From assembly GCA_001692895.1 (NCBI GenBank), contig KV748224.1, positions 496,001-560,000 on the forward strand: a stretch of DNA of 64,000 nucleotides. Direction: 5' to 3'. The notes beneath the pieces were generated by a model. It did no database searches. It saw only the letters and a program-made list of their open reading frames with translations, and was not told the origin of the DNA. Position numbers and translations under genes: made by a program. Within the stretch, counting starts at the first letter, position 1. Each line of letters opens with the position of its first letter. Shown here in pieces: positions 12,831 through 22,792 of the stretch. The DNA is from Cenococcum geophilum 1.58. Lineage: Eukaryota; Ascomycota; Dothideomycetes; Gloniales; Gloniaceae.

Positions 12831-13194
12831 CGTTAGTTCTTTAAATGGCTATTAAATAGCAATTGGATAGCCTCTAGGGTAGCTACATCTCTTTAAGGAC
12901 GTTTAATCTTCTAAGCTCTATTAGTGGCACTACCCTATATAAGTAAACCGTAGTTGGCTTATAGAGTGTTTTGCAAGCTTAATTGCGTAGAATCCCCCTT
13001 AACTTCTACTAGAAAGCTTTTAAATAGCAATTAAATTACCTTTAAGTTGCCGTTAAGTAGAGCTGTACTTCTACACTACTAATCGTATATAGGTATACCA
13101 ATTGCCTTAGGAGATAATTACGTATAACCTAGATAGCATTAACCCTTAGCTAAGTAGCTACCGTCTCCCTTATCTCCTAATTTGTATCTACTAC

Positions 13195-13385
13195 TATAAG
13201 TAGATGCAATCTGCCAGACGTCTTGCTGGTATAGCTGCTTTGCAGTATACGCGATTGTCCTAGGTAAAGGTAGAGGATATAATCCGTATTCTAACACTAT
13301 TATGCAGATGCAATCTACCAAGCGTTTACTAGTATACCTACTCTTATAGTATACGCGGTCGTCCTAGGTAAAAATAGAGGATCGT
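13195..13385. repeat. Direct repeat pair inside the non-autonomous element
   Basis: Two copies of a roughly 80-bp block, sharing AGATGCAATCTGCCA/AGATGCAATCTACCA, AGTATACGCG and GTCCTAGGTAAA, lie at about 13200-13278 and 13305-13383. The 60-codon minus-strand opening across it is a chance frame in repeat DNA. Confidence 0.6.
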
Positions 13386-13456
13386 AAAATTGCTTAAGGG
13401 CGAAGCCCTTAGCTTACTGTAGGCTACTACCTATAAGGGTATAGGATTGGTTTAAA

Positions 13457-13713
13457 TATAAGGCATATTGCCTAGGTGTATAGTAGGGAGTAGGTAAGCT
13501 AAGTATAAGTTATAAGAAGAGTTAATAAAAGAGGATGATATAGTAATAAGGGTAGGCAATAGCTTAGTATAGAGATAAACTACTAAGGAAGAAAGGAGGC
13601 TGTAAGCCTAAGGAGCTTATAAGGGGTGGCTAAGGCCTAGCTAAAGGCTAGCCTTAGCAGCCCCTAAGAGCTCCTAGGATATAACTAAGTAAGGAACTGA
13701 AAGTACCCTTATA
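13457..13713. repeat. LTR (right) of the non-autonomous element
   Basis: 257 bp, TATAAGG...CCTTATA, followed by target duplication CCTAC. Confidence 0.88.
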
Positions 13714-14900
13714 CCTACAGACCACTTATAGTACCTTAGCTTATAGATATAGCCAAAGCATATATTATAATAGGCTACTACCTATAACTTAGAAAATATA
13801 TAATAATAGTTGTCTTATAAGGTAAAGAAGACTACTTAATTCTAAGAAGCTACCGCCTTATTACTTTAGAAAACACCCTTATTAAAATATTAGAAAGGGT
13901 AATAATAGACTATATAATAAATATTACTAAAAAATACGCCCTATTACTATAAAGCTAAATAAGGGTAAAAAAGAACTGCTTAACGCTATTAGTACTTATA
14001 CTACTTACTACCACTATTAAATCTATATAGGCTATATAAAGGGACTTTATAGTATTAATACTTAGCCTAAATATTAGCAGCGCCTATAACAATATCCTTT
14101 ATAAGCACCTTTTATATATTTTTAGAGTAAAGGGCTTTCTAGAATAGATTATATAATTTATTTAAGGGTTTATAAGCCAGAAAGAAATATTATTAGTCTT
14201 TTATAGTTACCAAAGCCCCCCTATTATAGTTATAACAGAAATACTATAAAAATTACCTCTTTTACCATTCTTTTTCTTTTCTTTATAAGTAACCTACTTA
14301 ATATCTTTAAGGAAGGGGCGACTAAGGGGATAGGCTAATAGCTATAAAGAACTGCAGGATATTAGAGAAAGCCTATAATATATATATAGAATAGGTAAGA
14401 TAATATAGAGTCTAATTCTTATTAGAGAAATACTAGCTAATCCATTTTATAAGAAAACGCAACTAATTTATAGATCTCTAATATATAATTAATATTTAAG
14501 GCTTTAGGGGTTAACTAGTTTAAGGCCTAAGGGTATTAGAAGTATAGGTAGATAGTAAGCTTTAGTAAAGCATATATGCGTTATAAGCGGCCTATAAGGG
14601 CTAAGTATAGTATATTATAATATCTATAATCATTAAATCTATATAGGGTCTATACTTTTAGAGGTTACGCCTACTATATATAGCAGTTATCTAGGTAACT
14701 ATAACGTATAAATCTAGTATTTGGGCCATTAGAGAAACCAAGAAAAGCCTCCCTAAATTACTCCTTAAACTACTCTAAGAGGTCTAAACAGCCTACCTTT
14801 AAAGTATAATAAGTAGGTATAAGCAAATGGCTGCAGCACTATTTAAAAAGGAAGCTAATATCCCCCCCCTATAACTATATATTAAAGCTACTATAATATA
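13714..14900 (+). pseudogene. LINE-1 reverse transcriptase, catalytic box deleted
   Basis: Plus-strand translation gives RT landmarks: S-Y-R-x-I-T-L-E near 13840-13870, K-I-L-E-R-V, a L-T-T-T-I-K-S-I helix near 14010, L-x-I-S-S-A-Y-N-N (family D-I-S-G-A-Y-D-N) near 14075, G-F-I-S-Q near 14170 and P-L-L-P-F-F-F near 14260. The next box, G-F-x-D-D in relatives, is absent. Compared with LINE-3 (43751-43790), about 38 bp are missing at roughly 14333, between two copies of a GGCTAATAG-like junction. The enzyme was therefore dead from a deletion as well as from RIP stops. The 3' untranslated region begins after about 15000. Confidence 0.75.
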
Positions 14901-15185
14901 AAGGGCGTAAAAGAAACGTAACTTTAAAGTTATAAAGTATATTAAGATAAACCTAAATAAACTATAGAGGGATTTTAGGGTACCCTATAGGAGAATAAAC
15001 TAATAACCCTAAAATAGGGGAAATATATTAGAAAAATAGGTAGTAAAAGTGAAAGAAGAATAGTACTATATTAGGGCCTAGGCCTATATAAAAAGAAAGG
15101 GAGATATATAAATGGCTAGTAGAGATAATAATAAGAGAGAGAAAGGAACTAAAGTAGAGTATAAAAAAATACTAGGAAACTATCT

Positions 15186-15667
15186 ACCGCAATATAATAA
15201 TAATAATTTATTGCTTAATGTCCAATTTAGATCCCTATTAGGCCTATATAAACTACTCCTTATTTATATATAGGGAGAAACCCCTATTTAAGAAAACCCT
15301 ATAATTTATCTCCCTACCTTTTAGGACTTGCCTATTTAGCGCCTATAGGTTACCTATAGTGCTTTACTACCTTACTTTTTAACCTTTTTAGGAACCACTA
15401 CTACTATAACAAACCTATAGATGCGCTAGTATTATAAACTTTACTTTACTACTATAGAGTTATTAGGGGGCGCCTATTACTTACCCCTTTGCCTTTTATT
15501 ACTATTTCCTTTATAATCTAAAACTAGTTTAGTATATTTTGGCTAATAAGCCACTAGGTAACCGCCTTAAGACCTTTTTATATTAAGAGCAGTATATTAT
15601 AGTTCTTTATACTAGCTACTAAGAGTATTACTTTTTAGTTAGTATATAAAGGGACCGCAATATAATA
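15186..15667 (-). mobile_element. Truncated LINE 3' end nested in LINE-1, with 14-bp target duplication
   Basis: The segment 15200-15653 is the reverse complement of the LINE 3' untranslated end (compare 25556-25985). It carries an AAT-type tail at its left and a 5' truncation at its right. ACCGCAATATAATA flanks it at 15186-15199 and 15654-15667, a perfect 14-bp duplication. Together with the LINE-1 3' end at 16310-16397 it creates an apparent long terminal inverted repeat, which could be mistaken for a DNA transposon. The plus-strand ORF at 15680-15889 is ordinary LINE-1 3' UTR and no gene. Confidence 0.85.
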
Positions 15668-16488
15668 CTAGTTAGACTAATGTTAAAGAGGTATATAGGA
15701 GTTAAAGGTATAGAGGCTAATTTAGGCAAGAAAAACCTAAGTTATAGTATAGTTAATACTATAGGGGGTAAATACTTAAAAGATTTAAAAAGGCCTAATA
15801 AAGGTAGAAAATATAAAAGTAATACCCTTAAGGATAGAAATAATAGAACTAAAAGATTGGCTTTACTAGGTGGACATCTTAATAGGTAGCCTAAGGTGTA
15901 AATATAGCTGGCTAAGATAAACACTAAAATATATAATACTATTATACCCCCTATATACTAACTAAGAAGTAATACTTTTAGGAACTAGTATAAAGAACTA
16001 TAATATACTACTCTTAATATAAAAAGGTCTTAAGGTAGTTACCTAGTAACTTATTAGCTAAAATATACTAAACTAGTTTTAGGTTATAAAGGAAATAGCA
16101 ATAAAAGGTAAAAGGGTAAGTAATAGGCGCCCCTTAATAACTCTATAGTAGTAGAGTAAAGTTTATAATACTAGCGCATCTATAGGCTTATTATAGTAGT
16201 AGTAGTTCCTATAAAGGTTAAAAAGTAAGGTAGTAAAGCACTATAGGTAACTTATAGACGCTAAATAGGTAAGTTTTAAAAGGCAGGGAGATAGATTATA
16301 AAGTTTTCTTAAATAGGGTTTTCTCCCTATATATATATATAAGGAGTAGTCTATATAGGCCTAATAGGGATCTAAATTGGATGTTAAGCATTAATTAATT
16401 AATTAATTATATAATACTTTATATATATAGGTTTTATATATAAAAACCCTATTTATAAAAACCTAATATATATAGTTTTATATAAAGC

Positions 16489-16755
16489 TGTTCGTACTAA
16501 CTTAATAGCACGAGTGAGTCGTATCCACGGGCACGAAATACATGTAGTATCGTATGCTTGTTTGGATGGTGACTGTCGATTGTATGAAGCAGACTACGTG
16601 GTCTATATACTGATGCACCTCCCCCTGATTAGCCAGTGCTTCATAAGTGCACCAGACGCGTAAGCGAGTGGTTGGTGCACTGAACGCGTAAACGCGTACC
16701 TGGTGTACCGAACGCGTAAGCACGCGTTTGGTACAACAGGTGCTGTAATTATACA
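16489..16755. mobile_element. Solo LTR, 267 bp, little or no RIP
   Basis: Begins TGTTCGTACTAAC, ends AATTATACA, and is flanked on both sides by AAAGC (16484-16488 and 16756-16760), a 5-bp target duplication. Base composition is balanced and CpA/TpG are common, unlike the surroundings. It carries three 28-bp tandem repeats. The minus-strand opening 16502-16756 matches it nearly end to end but shows no recognisable protein. The orientation and the parent element are unknown. Confidence 0.8.
16647..16730. repeat. Three 28-bp tandem repeats in the solo LTR
   Basis: Units at 16647-16674, 16675-16702 and 16703-16730 each start GTGCAC or GTGTAC and contain GACGCGTAAGC or AACGCGTAAGC. A partial fourth begins at 16731. 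Confidence 0.85.
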
Positions 16756-17316
16756 AAAGCTTTTATAAATAGAGTTTTAATATATTAAGCTTTTATATAT
16801 AAAATCTTTAATATAAAGTATTATATAAAGTGTTATATAAAGCCTTTATATATAGAACCTTTATATATAAAACCTCTATATATAAAGTTTTTAATAAAGT
16901 GCTATGTAGAGTATTGTATAGAGTGTTATATAGAGCCTTTAATGCAGAGCGTTATATAGAGTATTGTGCAGAGTATTGTGCGGAGCATTATGCAGAGTAT
17001 CGTACAGAGTATTGTGTAGAGCATCGTGCAGAGCGTCGTACGGAACCTTCGTACGTAGAGCCTCTGTATGCAGAATCTTCAATGCGGAGTGTTGTGCAGA
17101 GCGTCGTGCAGAGCGTCTATACGCAGAGCCTTCGTACGAAGAGCCTCCACACGCAGAGCCTCCGTACGCAGTCTTTAATGCAGAGCGTTGTGCAAAGCCT
17201 CCGTACGTAGAACCTCCATATACAGAGCTTGCGTATGCGGGGCCTTCGGACACAGAGCCTCCGGATTTCGGGCGGTTAACCGTTTGGTTCGTATGGCCCG
17301 CCATAAAATCGTGGAA

Positions 17317-17358
17317 ATGGGGCGATATTTTGATGGGGCGATATTTTGATGAGGCGAA
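17317..17358. repeat. 16-bp duplication
   Basis: GGGGCGATATTTTGAT occurs twice head to tail near 17320-17351, just outside the minisatellite. The interval 17300-17434 has no other readable content. Confidence 0.6.
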
Positions 17359-17434
17359 TTTTGGACGTTGGCGGTTTGGTACGTATGGCCCACCATAGGT
17401 TAGTGTTTTTAGATTAAGCCACCAAGCTTAAATA

Positions 17435-17858
17435 CAGTTGTCACCGAAATATCAAGAGCGTATCCACCCCACCATTAAAATAATATACCCCCTATAGCCC
17501 TACCAATATAGCTCCAATTTATATAAATAAGATTTTATTTATATCATTTAAAGCTAAATTAGTAGAGATATAGGGAGTGCTCGTTTTTAGAGGGATAGGG
17601 GGCTGGATTAGTTAATGTAGAGCCTTAATTTAAGTTTTATAACTTTAGTAAAGCACACTATACAACTCTACTAATATAACTCTAGTTATATATATAAAGG
17701 CCTATTTTATAGCTCTAATATAGAGCTATAAAATAAGCCTCTAATTATATAAATTATAATTATATTAGTAGAATTATATAGGTGATTGTTTTAATGGGAG
17801 GGGGTAATACGCGCCGTCGTAGTTCTTAGCGAGTTTCCAATATTTCGGTAACTACCCT
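17435..17858. mobile_element. MITE-like element with terminal inverted repeats and internal hairpin
   Basis: The left end CAGTTGTCACCGAAATAT pairs with the right end, whose complement reads GGGTAGTTACCGAAATAT. Just inside, CCACCATTAAAATAATAT pairs with the complement of the GTTTTAATGGGAGG region at 17785-17800. A further palindrome of AT-rich arms runs 17674-17775 around a TAATATAG-like centre. There is no coding capacity. The size of about 420 bp and the structure fit a MITE. A host duplication could not be fixed. Confidence 0.6.
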
Positions 17859-18544
17859 ATCTTGGCTATAAATATTAAATGGAGCTTATTAAATTATCTT
17901 ATCCTCGCTGCTATTAGCCAGGATATAAAGAATTTTAAAGCTATATATAAATTAATATAATTCGTATAATAAGGCTTTAATTTAAATTATTAAATAATAT
18001 GTCTTTTAATTTAAGTTTTTTTTTAACCCTTTTAAGATTAGTAATAGTTTACCATTATAAAATACTATTTTAGATATTATATAGTATTATTTATATCTAA
18101 TAACTAGAGAAGTAATATAAGGTATAAGCTCCACGCTACTTAGACTTGATATATTAAAAAGGTAAGTAAGTAACTAGTATACTTACTAAGAACGTTATAT
18201 AGAATAATATATAAGGCTAATGTAATCAAGGATCTCGGGACTTTATATTGCGGACTCCATTACTTAATAGGTAATAATTAAAGTAATTTATAAGAAATAG
18301 AAGTATATTATATCTAAAAATCTAAATCACCCAATTTAATTTATATATTTAGGTAAATTTAGATAGTAATTGACGCTAATAAAAGGCCTATTAAGTAGTA
18401 AAGATAATTAAAGTAAAAGAATTATTATAAAGCCTTTTATATATAAGCGAATTACTATATAATTTAAAGCATTATTTAATTTTAATATTAAGATCTTTAG
18501 AAGATTACTACTAAGACGGGGAAATAGGCCCTTTTTACTACTAA
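17859..18544. other. AT-rich RIPped DNA without recognisable content
   Basis: No open frame, no repeat shared with other parts of the window and no motif could be recognised. Composition matches the RIPped surroundings. Confidence 0.5.
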
Positions 18545-19420
18545 ACTAAGTGGGAATTTTTAAGCGAGTGGATGCGCTAGGAAGACACCAACTACCTATG
18601 TGCTGTAGAACAGTTGTGTCACGAGGACCAAACCTGCTTGTCATTCGCTGTCGAGAGGTAAACATGNTCTCGTCCCAGACGGAGGTAAGCTGTGCACCTA
18701 CACGGTTCTGATGTTGGAATGAGCTCAGAATACCTGTGAGTACAAAGTCCAACCTTGTTCATCAGCGAATATTTTCCAAGAGATGATTGCGCTGCCGACT
18801 TTCACTCTAGAAGAGTTTCAGCCAACAAGACTCCTAGATGCCTCAACAATCATCTTCCTAGGAAGAGGTCGAAAGATACTTGCATCTGCCAAAACCTCTA
18901 GACGAAACTGCAGCACCGAGGCCCGCCGTTTTGAGAATAGTGTCCGCCATTCTGCAGCATGGCTAGCACTACAATGCCACTCTTTCCCTTTCCTGACATC
19001 TCTTTCCGTCTTATCTCAAATTTTGCTTGCTTTTCTGGCCTAGGCAAGATACCCATGTTCTGTTGGCCATTAGACCATTTTTTTTTAAATCGCGACATAC
19101 TGAGCTCTACCAAGACTCGGCATAGAGCTCTACCGAAGCTCCGCGTAGAGCTCTACCAAAGTTCTACGTGGAGCTCTACCGGAGCTCTACACAGATGTAA
19201 GGGATATTATTGCAGCCACCTCGGGTTGCCCTCAGGACAACCCCCGGACGCCCCTCAGATGGTCGCCGGTCACGTGCCGGAGGCCCGTCCCGTATTATAT
19301 AGTCTCCACGATCCCAGAGGCCTTACCTCCTTAAGAATTCGTCTCCTCTACAATCTATCCGTTCCTATAATTGTGCCTTATAGCCCCCTATCTACAAAGT
19401 CCCCTCACATTTAAATCCTT
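18545..19420. other. GC-normal island without RIP, no recognised gene
   Basis: The dinucleotide composition changes abruptly. CpA and TpG are frequent and stops are not clustered. Open stretches exist on both strands (18783-19043 plus, 18959-19414 plus, 18546-18752 minus, 18898-19113 minus), but none resembles a protein I know, no start has supporting context, and they overlap each other. One ambiguous base (N) lies at 18667. It may be a remnant of single-copy host DNA or a recent insertion. The island also holds a 4 x 23-bp tandem repeat. Confidence 0.6.
19103..19194. repeat. Four 23-bp tandem repeats
   Basis: Units at 19103-19125, 19126-19148, 19149-19171 and 19172-19194 each begin AGCTCTACC and vary inside. 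They lie in the GC-normal island, and RIP-type changes are few. Confidence 0.85.
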
Positions 19421-19499
19421 CCTACTCCTTTTTGGAAGGGCAGTCGGCTTTAAAACCCAGATTGTTTGTTTACATTTTTATTTACACCTATTATTTCTC

Positions 19500-20408
19500 C
19501 CTTAAAAATTCCGCGACGACCTAAACGGATACCCTATAGATAGCCGTCGTTTTAAGGCAGGAAGGTCCCTCTAATAGTAAGAGATTACGACAATATAAAC
19601 CTTTAGGTAAGACGGCTAAACGAGCCCCAATACCTAGATATGCTAGGAGCTTAAAGACTCTTATATACCTACGGTTACTAGCAACGCTAAAGAAAACGTA
19701 AATACCCTCTATAATGGCTATAACGCTACTAAAAAGTAGCTAGAACCCCTTTAGCCCTACTTAGACCAATTAGAAGATTAAGTGCTAAAGGTAACTCTAA
19801 GATTTTCCCCTAAGCTAGAAATACTAGAGGAATATACTAATATATTTAATTAGGGATTTAACCAGAACCCTCCTAGAAGACCATTAGCCTATAATTAGAA
19901 TAGTGGTAGTATATAGACTACTTATAAGCTAAGTAGGCCTACTCCTTTAAGTAATATAATTTAAATACTAACTTAAGATTTAAGCCGTATAGGGTAATCT
20001 ATACTAACTACTGGCGCTAATATAACCCCTATAGTTAGAGTTCCCTAAGCCTAAGCCTAAGAAGTTAGAAGCCTTAAACTAATCTCTTTTAAGGAAAATG
20101 TTAAAAAGCTATTATAAGGCTCTTAAAAGCTATATAGGAGGGAAATACTAACAAATATATTAGAAACCTTTAGGGGTAGATTTAGGTCTAATAAAGCTTA
20201 ATTTAGGCTAGATAAAATCTTTTAGAACTAGGCTAAGACTAAGGCCTTCTTAAAGGCTACTTTATATTAACCTAAAGAGGTATAAAAGACTTAGAGAGAG
20301 ATCTATATAATAAACAAAAGAAAGATATAAACTAATTAGCTAAGACCTTTAATAGTTTAGTACTCCGCTATAAACCTAAGGCCTATAACTTAGATAACTG
20401 GGTTTATA
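19500..20408 (+). pseudogene. Unidentified coding relic, possibly gag-like
   Basis: One plus-strand frame reads as a Pro/Asn/Thr/Arg-rich protein if TAA/TAG are taken as former CAA/CAG. It has a hydrophilic repeat-poor middle (about 19790-20050) and a basic Lys/Arg/Asn-rich end (about 20090-20330). It runs directly up to the LTR at 20409. The composition is like a disordered gag or nucleocapsid region, but there is no Cys/His knuckle and no pol follows. The role is unknown. Confidence 0.35.
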
Positions 20409-20834
20409 TATAACGAAGCCTTATAAAAAATACCACGATAGACTTATTAATAGGCTAGGTATATAGGTTAAGGAATTAGTTAATAACGTAAATATAACTA
20501 ATAGAGTAGGTTACCTAATAGATTAACTTTAATTATATTCTAAGATTTACTATAAAGAAGAGAACTATTTAGGTAGAGACTGAGGTCCTTTAAATACACA
20601 ATATTATACCTAAGAAATGTACTAAGTATGTCGGTACGTTAGTACTTAGTACGTTATCTATATCCTTATATTTCTATATTCTTACGTTCTAAACTTATAA
20701 TATAACTTACTATGTAACTTAGCTACCCCTTATCCTATAACTTAATTAATTTTAGTGCCTCCTGTACTATCTTAACTAATCTATTTATATCTCTCCTTAG
20801 TAGTGCTACTACTACTAATATAAGGTCCGTAATA
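20409..20834 (+). repeat. LTR of family X, copy 1
   Basis: Homologous over its whole length to the solo LTR at 35223-35635: shared start T(G/A)TAACGAAGCC or T(G/A)TAATAAAGCC, shared CTTTAAATACACAATAT and shared end GGTCCGTAATA. The flanks TTATA and CTATC do not match, so this is not a simple solo LTR. It may be one end of a rearranged element, with the relic at 19500-20408 as its interior. Confidence 0.7.
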
Positions 20835-21169
20835 CTATCCCCCTTCTCTTTATCTTTTTTCCTTAAAGATACTACCTATTTTTAAGTTGTCTATTAGAGG
20901 TATAGCATTCCTATTTTTAATTTAGTAACCTTTATTATTTCTAATACCTTCTATTAGATCCTCTATATCTAATTACTATAATTAGCTAGTAACTATAATT
21001 ATTTTACTTAGTAAAGTTATACTGTCCTATTCTTATTATATGGAGAAAAAGTTAGTATATATTATAATCGAGGCTCTGTTTAGTTACTAACTTTAATTCT
21101 ACGCTAAGTATACGCGCTTTATTACTCTTTATAATTATCTAGTGCCTTACCTAATTTATTATAGGGTCT

Positions 21170-21490
21170 TAGATCTAATCTACTGTTAAGAAGTTAGAAA
21201 ACCAACTCTCTACTACCTGTAATAACCTAGATTGTTTACGTAGTAAATAAGAGTAAGCCCTAGCTAAGTTTTAACGTCTTTATATTAAGGAGTCTTAAAT
21301 CCTTAACGCTTGGCTAGCCACTTACACTCAGTTATCTTGTCTTAAAAGGGTGCGTAAAAAGGTTTATTTAAAGGAGTTGCGTCTTACTAAGTAAGGTTTA
21401 GCAGATCTTAAAGCTAAGGAGGCTAAAAAGAATTCCAATTAAAAAGAGGCGGAAATAGCTTGTACGCTAGTAGTAGATTCCTTGGATAAT
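21170..21490 (+). pseudogene. Unidentified Lys/Glu/Arg-rich coding relic
   Basis: A plus-strand frame of about 105 codons with only a handful of RIP-type stops translates to a Lys/Leu/Glu/Arg-rich, probably helical sequence containing a C-N-N-P-D-C-like pair of cysteines near the start. The amphipathic, charged character resembles C-terminal coiled regions of fungal transposases, but no catalytic motif is present and I cannot name the family. The flanks 20835-21169 and 21491-21655 show nothing further. Confidence 0.35.
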
Positions 21491-21656
21491 CTGGCTTATC
21501 TATTACCTTTAGCTCCTTCTTAATATTGCCTAACCCATTTCCTTTTAACATTCTTATACCTTTTTTATAGCTTTTTTTAAATTCTATAGTAGTTTCTAGG
21601 TAGTTTTATTATAGCCTATTGACTTAACTTTATACTATATTTTATTATTAAAGGAA

Positions 21657-22792
21657 CACCAAAATCGAGATCCGACCCATACGGTCCTATGGGGGTTCTT
21701 TTCCGTCTTATCTTATCCGCATGGTCAAGCTGAGAGTGAGGATCTCGTCTGTTACTAATGCAGCAGCGTTACGTTGTGGCTAGAGGGGGCCTTTGAATAC
21801 TCAACCCTTGACGCCGTCAGAACAGCAGAGTTTTCATAGGCCTTGGCGCCAAAGACCAGTTAAAAAGACGACTCCAAAAAAGCGACTTCTGCACCCCCAT
21901 GCGGTGGAGCCCGGGAACCTAGCAGCTACTATTAATGTTCCATTTGGATCGTGTTAATAGACTACCAGAGCGAACACAGAGACGTATATACGGCTGCGCA
22001 GCGCCTGCGCAGCGACGTAGTAGTAGTGCGAAAATTTTTTCACTGGGGGGTGAGCCTCAGCAAAAGTTTGAATACTGCTACTACGTCTTTAACGTATATA
22101 TTCGGGACATTCGAATCAACAAGTATCATTCCTTTAGCGTACCCCCTCCCTCCTACAAATACTATATACACCGCACAGCATCCACACATATACGTATGCA
22201 ATCCGCGCCCTAAGCGTAGCAGAGGCCCCCTATTTTAATATTATCCGGCAACCTAGGTATCTAGTTATAGGAATTGGGCCCCCTATTAAATACTAGAGTG
22301 TCCTTCTATACCTAATATATAGGTATAAGGGCCTAGGTTTAGGCCCTAGGGCAAAAGCGATACTAAGTTATATACACCCTGTTATAGAAACCCTTTAATA
22401 AAGAAATGGATAAGAGACCTTAGCATATAGGCCCGGGCGGAACGCAAGTATTACTATTACAGGAGATATTTACAGGAGACTTGGAAAAGGAGCTAGGGAT
22501 AGACACACGACTTTATATAGGCAATAGTAGACATGGCAAAAATGGTTTAAATGGCAGATAGGGCAAGACAGGCATTTTAGACACTCCCGTGTAAAGGAAG
22601 TCTCAAAGCAGTAACCTGACGGTGTTTTTCCTCCCATTAATATAGTACGGATGCTATCTGGAGTATTACCTCTCACGTCTCCCCTGGGGGTTTTTTGTTC
22701 ACCCAAAAATGGGCTTTTTCTCTATAAATAAGGAGGTTTTTCCTATAGGCATTAGTCTGCGTGTCCGCATTAGGGGGACCAGGTCAGATGGT
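21657..22792 (+). mobile_element. Less RIPped insertion, non-autonomous, splitting Gypsy-2
   Basis: Near-normal composition, with abrupt edges at about 21656 and 22792. The right edge breaks the Gypsy-2 chromodomain-like reading. The part 21980-22090 resembles 39885-40000 in the large inverted-repeat element (CAGAGACGT, AAAATTTTTTCA/AAAAATTTTC, TTGAA). The part 22540-22710 is homologous to 31270-31430 (GGGCAAGACAGGCATTTT, TTTTTCCTCCC). No protein is visible; the ORFs at 21935-22238 and 22470-22706 lie in non-coding repeat DNA. It probably belongs to a family of LINE-dependent non-autonomous elements. Confidence 0.5.

Larger units (their letters stand above)
11649..13713. mobile_element. Non-autonomous LTR retrotransposon (TRIM/LARD-like), 2065 bp
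   Basis: Two direct repeats of exactly 257 bp bound 1551 bp of internal DNA. Each repeat begins TATAAGG and ends CCTTATA, the RIPped form of TGTAAGG...CCTTACA. The flanks are CCTAT (11644-11648) and CCTAC (13714-13718), a 5-bp target duplication with one transition. Removing the element restores the LINE-1 frame. The internal part shows no RT, integrase or gag in any frame. It consists of repeated GC-poor blocks plus a C-run just inside the left LTR (about 11907-11918). The strand is not decided because I see no clear primer-binding site. A partner autonomous element is not in the window. Confidence 0.85.
10472..16410 (+). mobile_element. LINE-1: Tad-like non-LTR retrotransposon, interrupted twice
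   Basis: Plus-strand LINE in three pieces: 10472-11648 (endonuclease and linker), 13714-15199 (RT to start of 3' UTR) and 15654-16410 (rest of the 3' UTR with a TTAA-type tail). The gaps hold a non-autonomous LTR element and an inverted LINE fragment, and joining across each gap after removing one target duplication restores continuous homology to LINE-3. The 5' end is not resolved: Copia-1 inserted close to it, and ORF1 is absent here. The 3' end carries the family block GGATCTAAATTGGATGTTAA seen in all LINE copies of this window, followed by a short tandem tail. Confidence 0.85.
16411..17300. repeat. Degenerate minisatellite, 12-15 bp units
   Basis: Units alternate between 12 bp (GTGCAGAGCGTC type) and 15 bp (CGTACGCAGAGCCTC type) in the well-preserved core, about 16960-17260. 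Towards the left they decay into AT-rich versions such as TTTATATATAAAACC. Because units are multiples of three, both strands stay open for over 100 codons (16830-17210, 16964-17398 plus; 16939-17304 minus), giving low-complexity Arg/Glu/Cys or Gly/Ser/Tyr peptides. I treat these as artefacts of the repeat. The solo LTR at 16489-16755 sits inside it. Confidence 0.8.

Noticed and set aside
15209..16397. Apparent 1.2-kb DNA transposon with long terminal inverted repeats and an ORF (15680-15889)
   Set aside because: The left repeat is an inverted truncated LINE 3' end with its own 14-bp target duplication; the right one is the 3' end of LINE-1 itself. The ORF lies in the 3' UTR and also appears, inverted, in LINE-2 and LINE-3.
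16830..17398. Overlapping ORFs of 73-144 codons on both strands
   Set aside because: They arise from 12/15-bp tandem units without stop codons; the peptides are simple repeats and both strands are equally open.
18783..19414. Possible host gene in the GC-normal island (86- and 151-codon ORFs)
   Set aside because: No recognisable domain, no supporting start context, overlapping openings on the other strand, and a tandem repeat inside. Kept as an unassigned island.
21935..22238. Two overlapping 92-95-codon ORFs
   Set aside because: They lie in non-coding repeat DNA related to the arm of the inverted-repeat element; the frames are not conserved between the copies.
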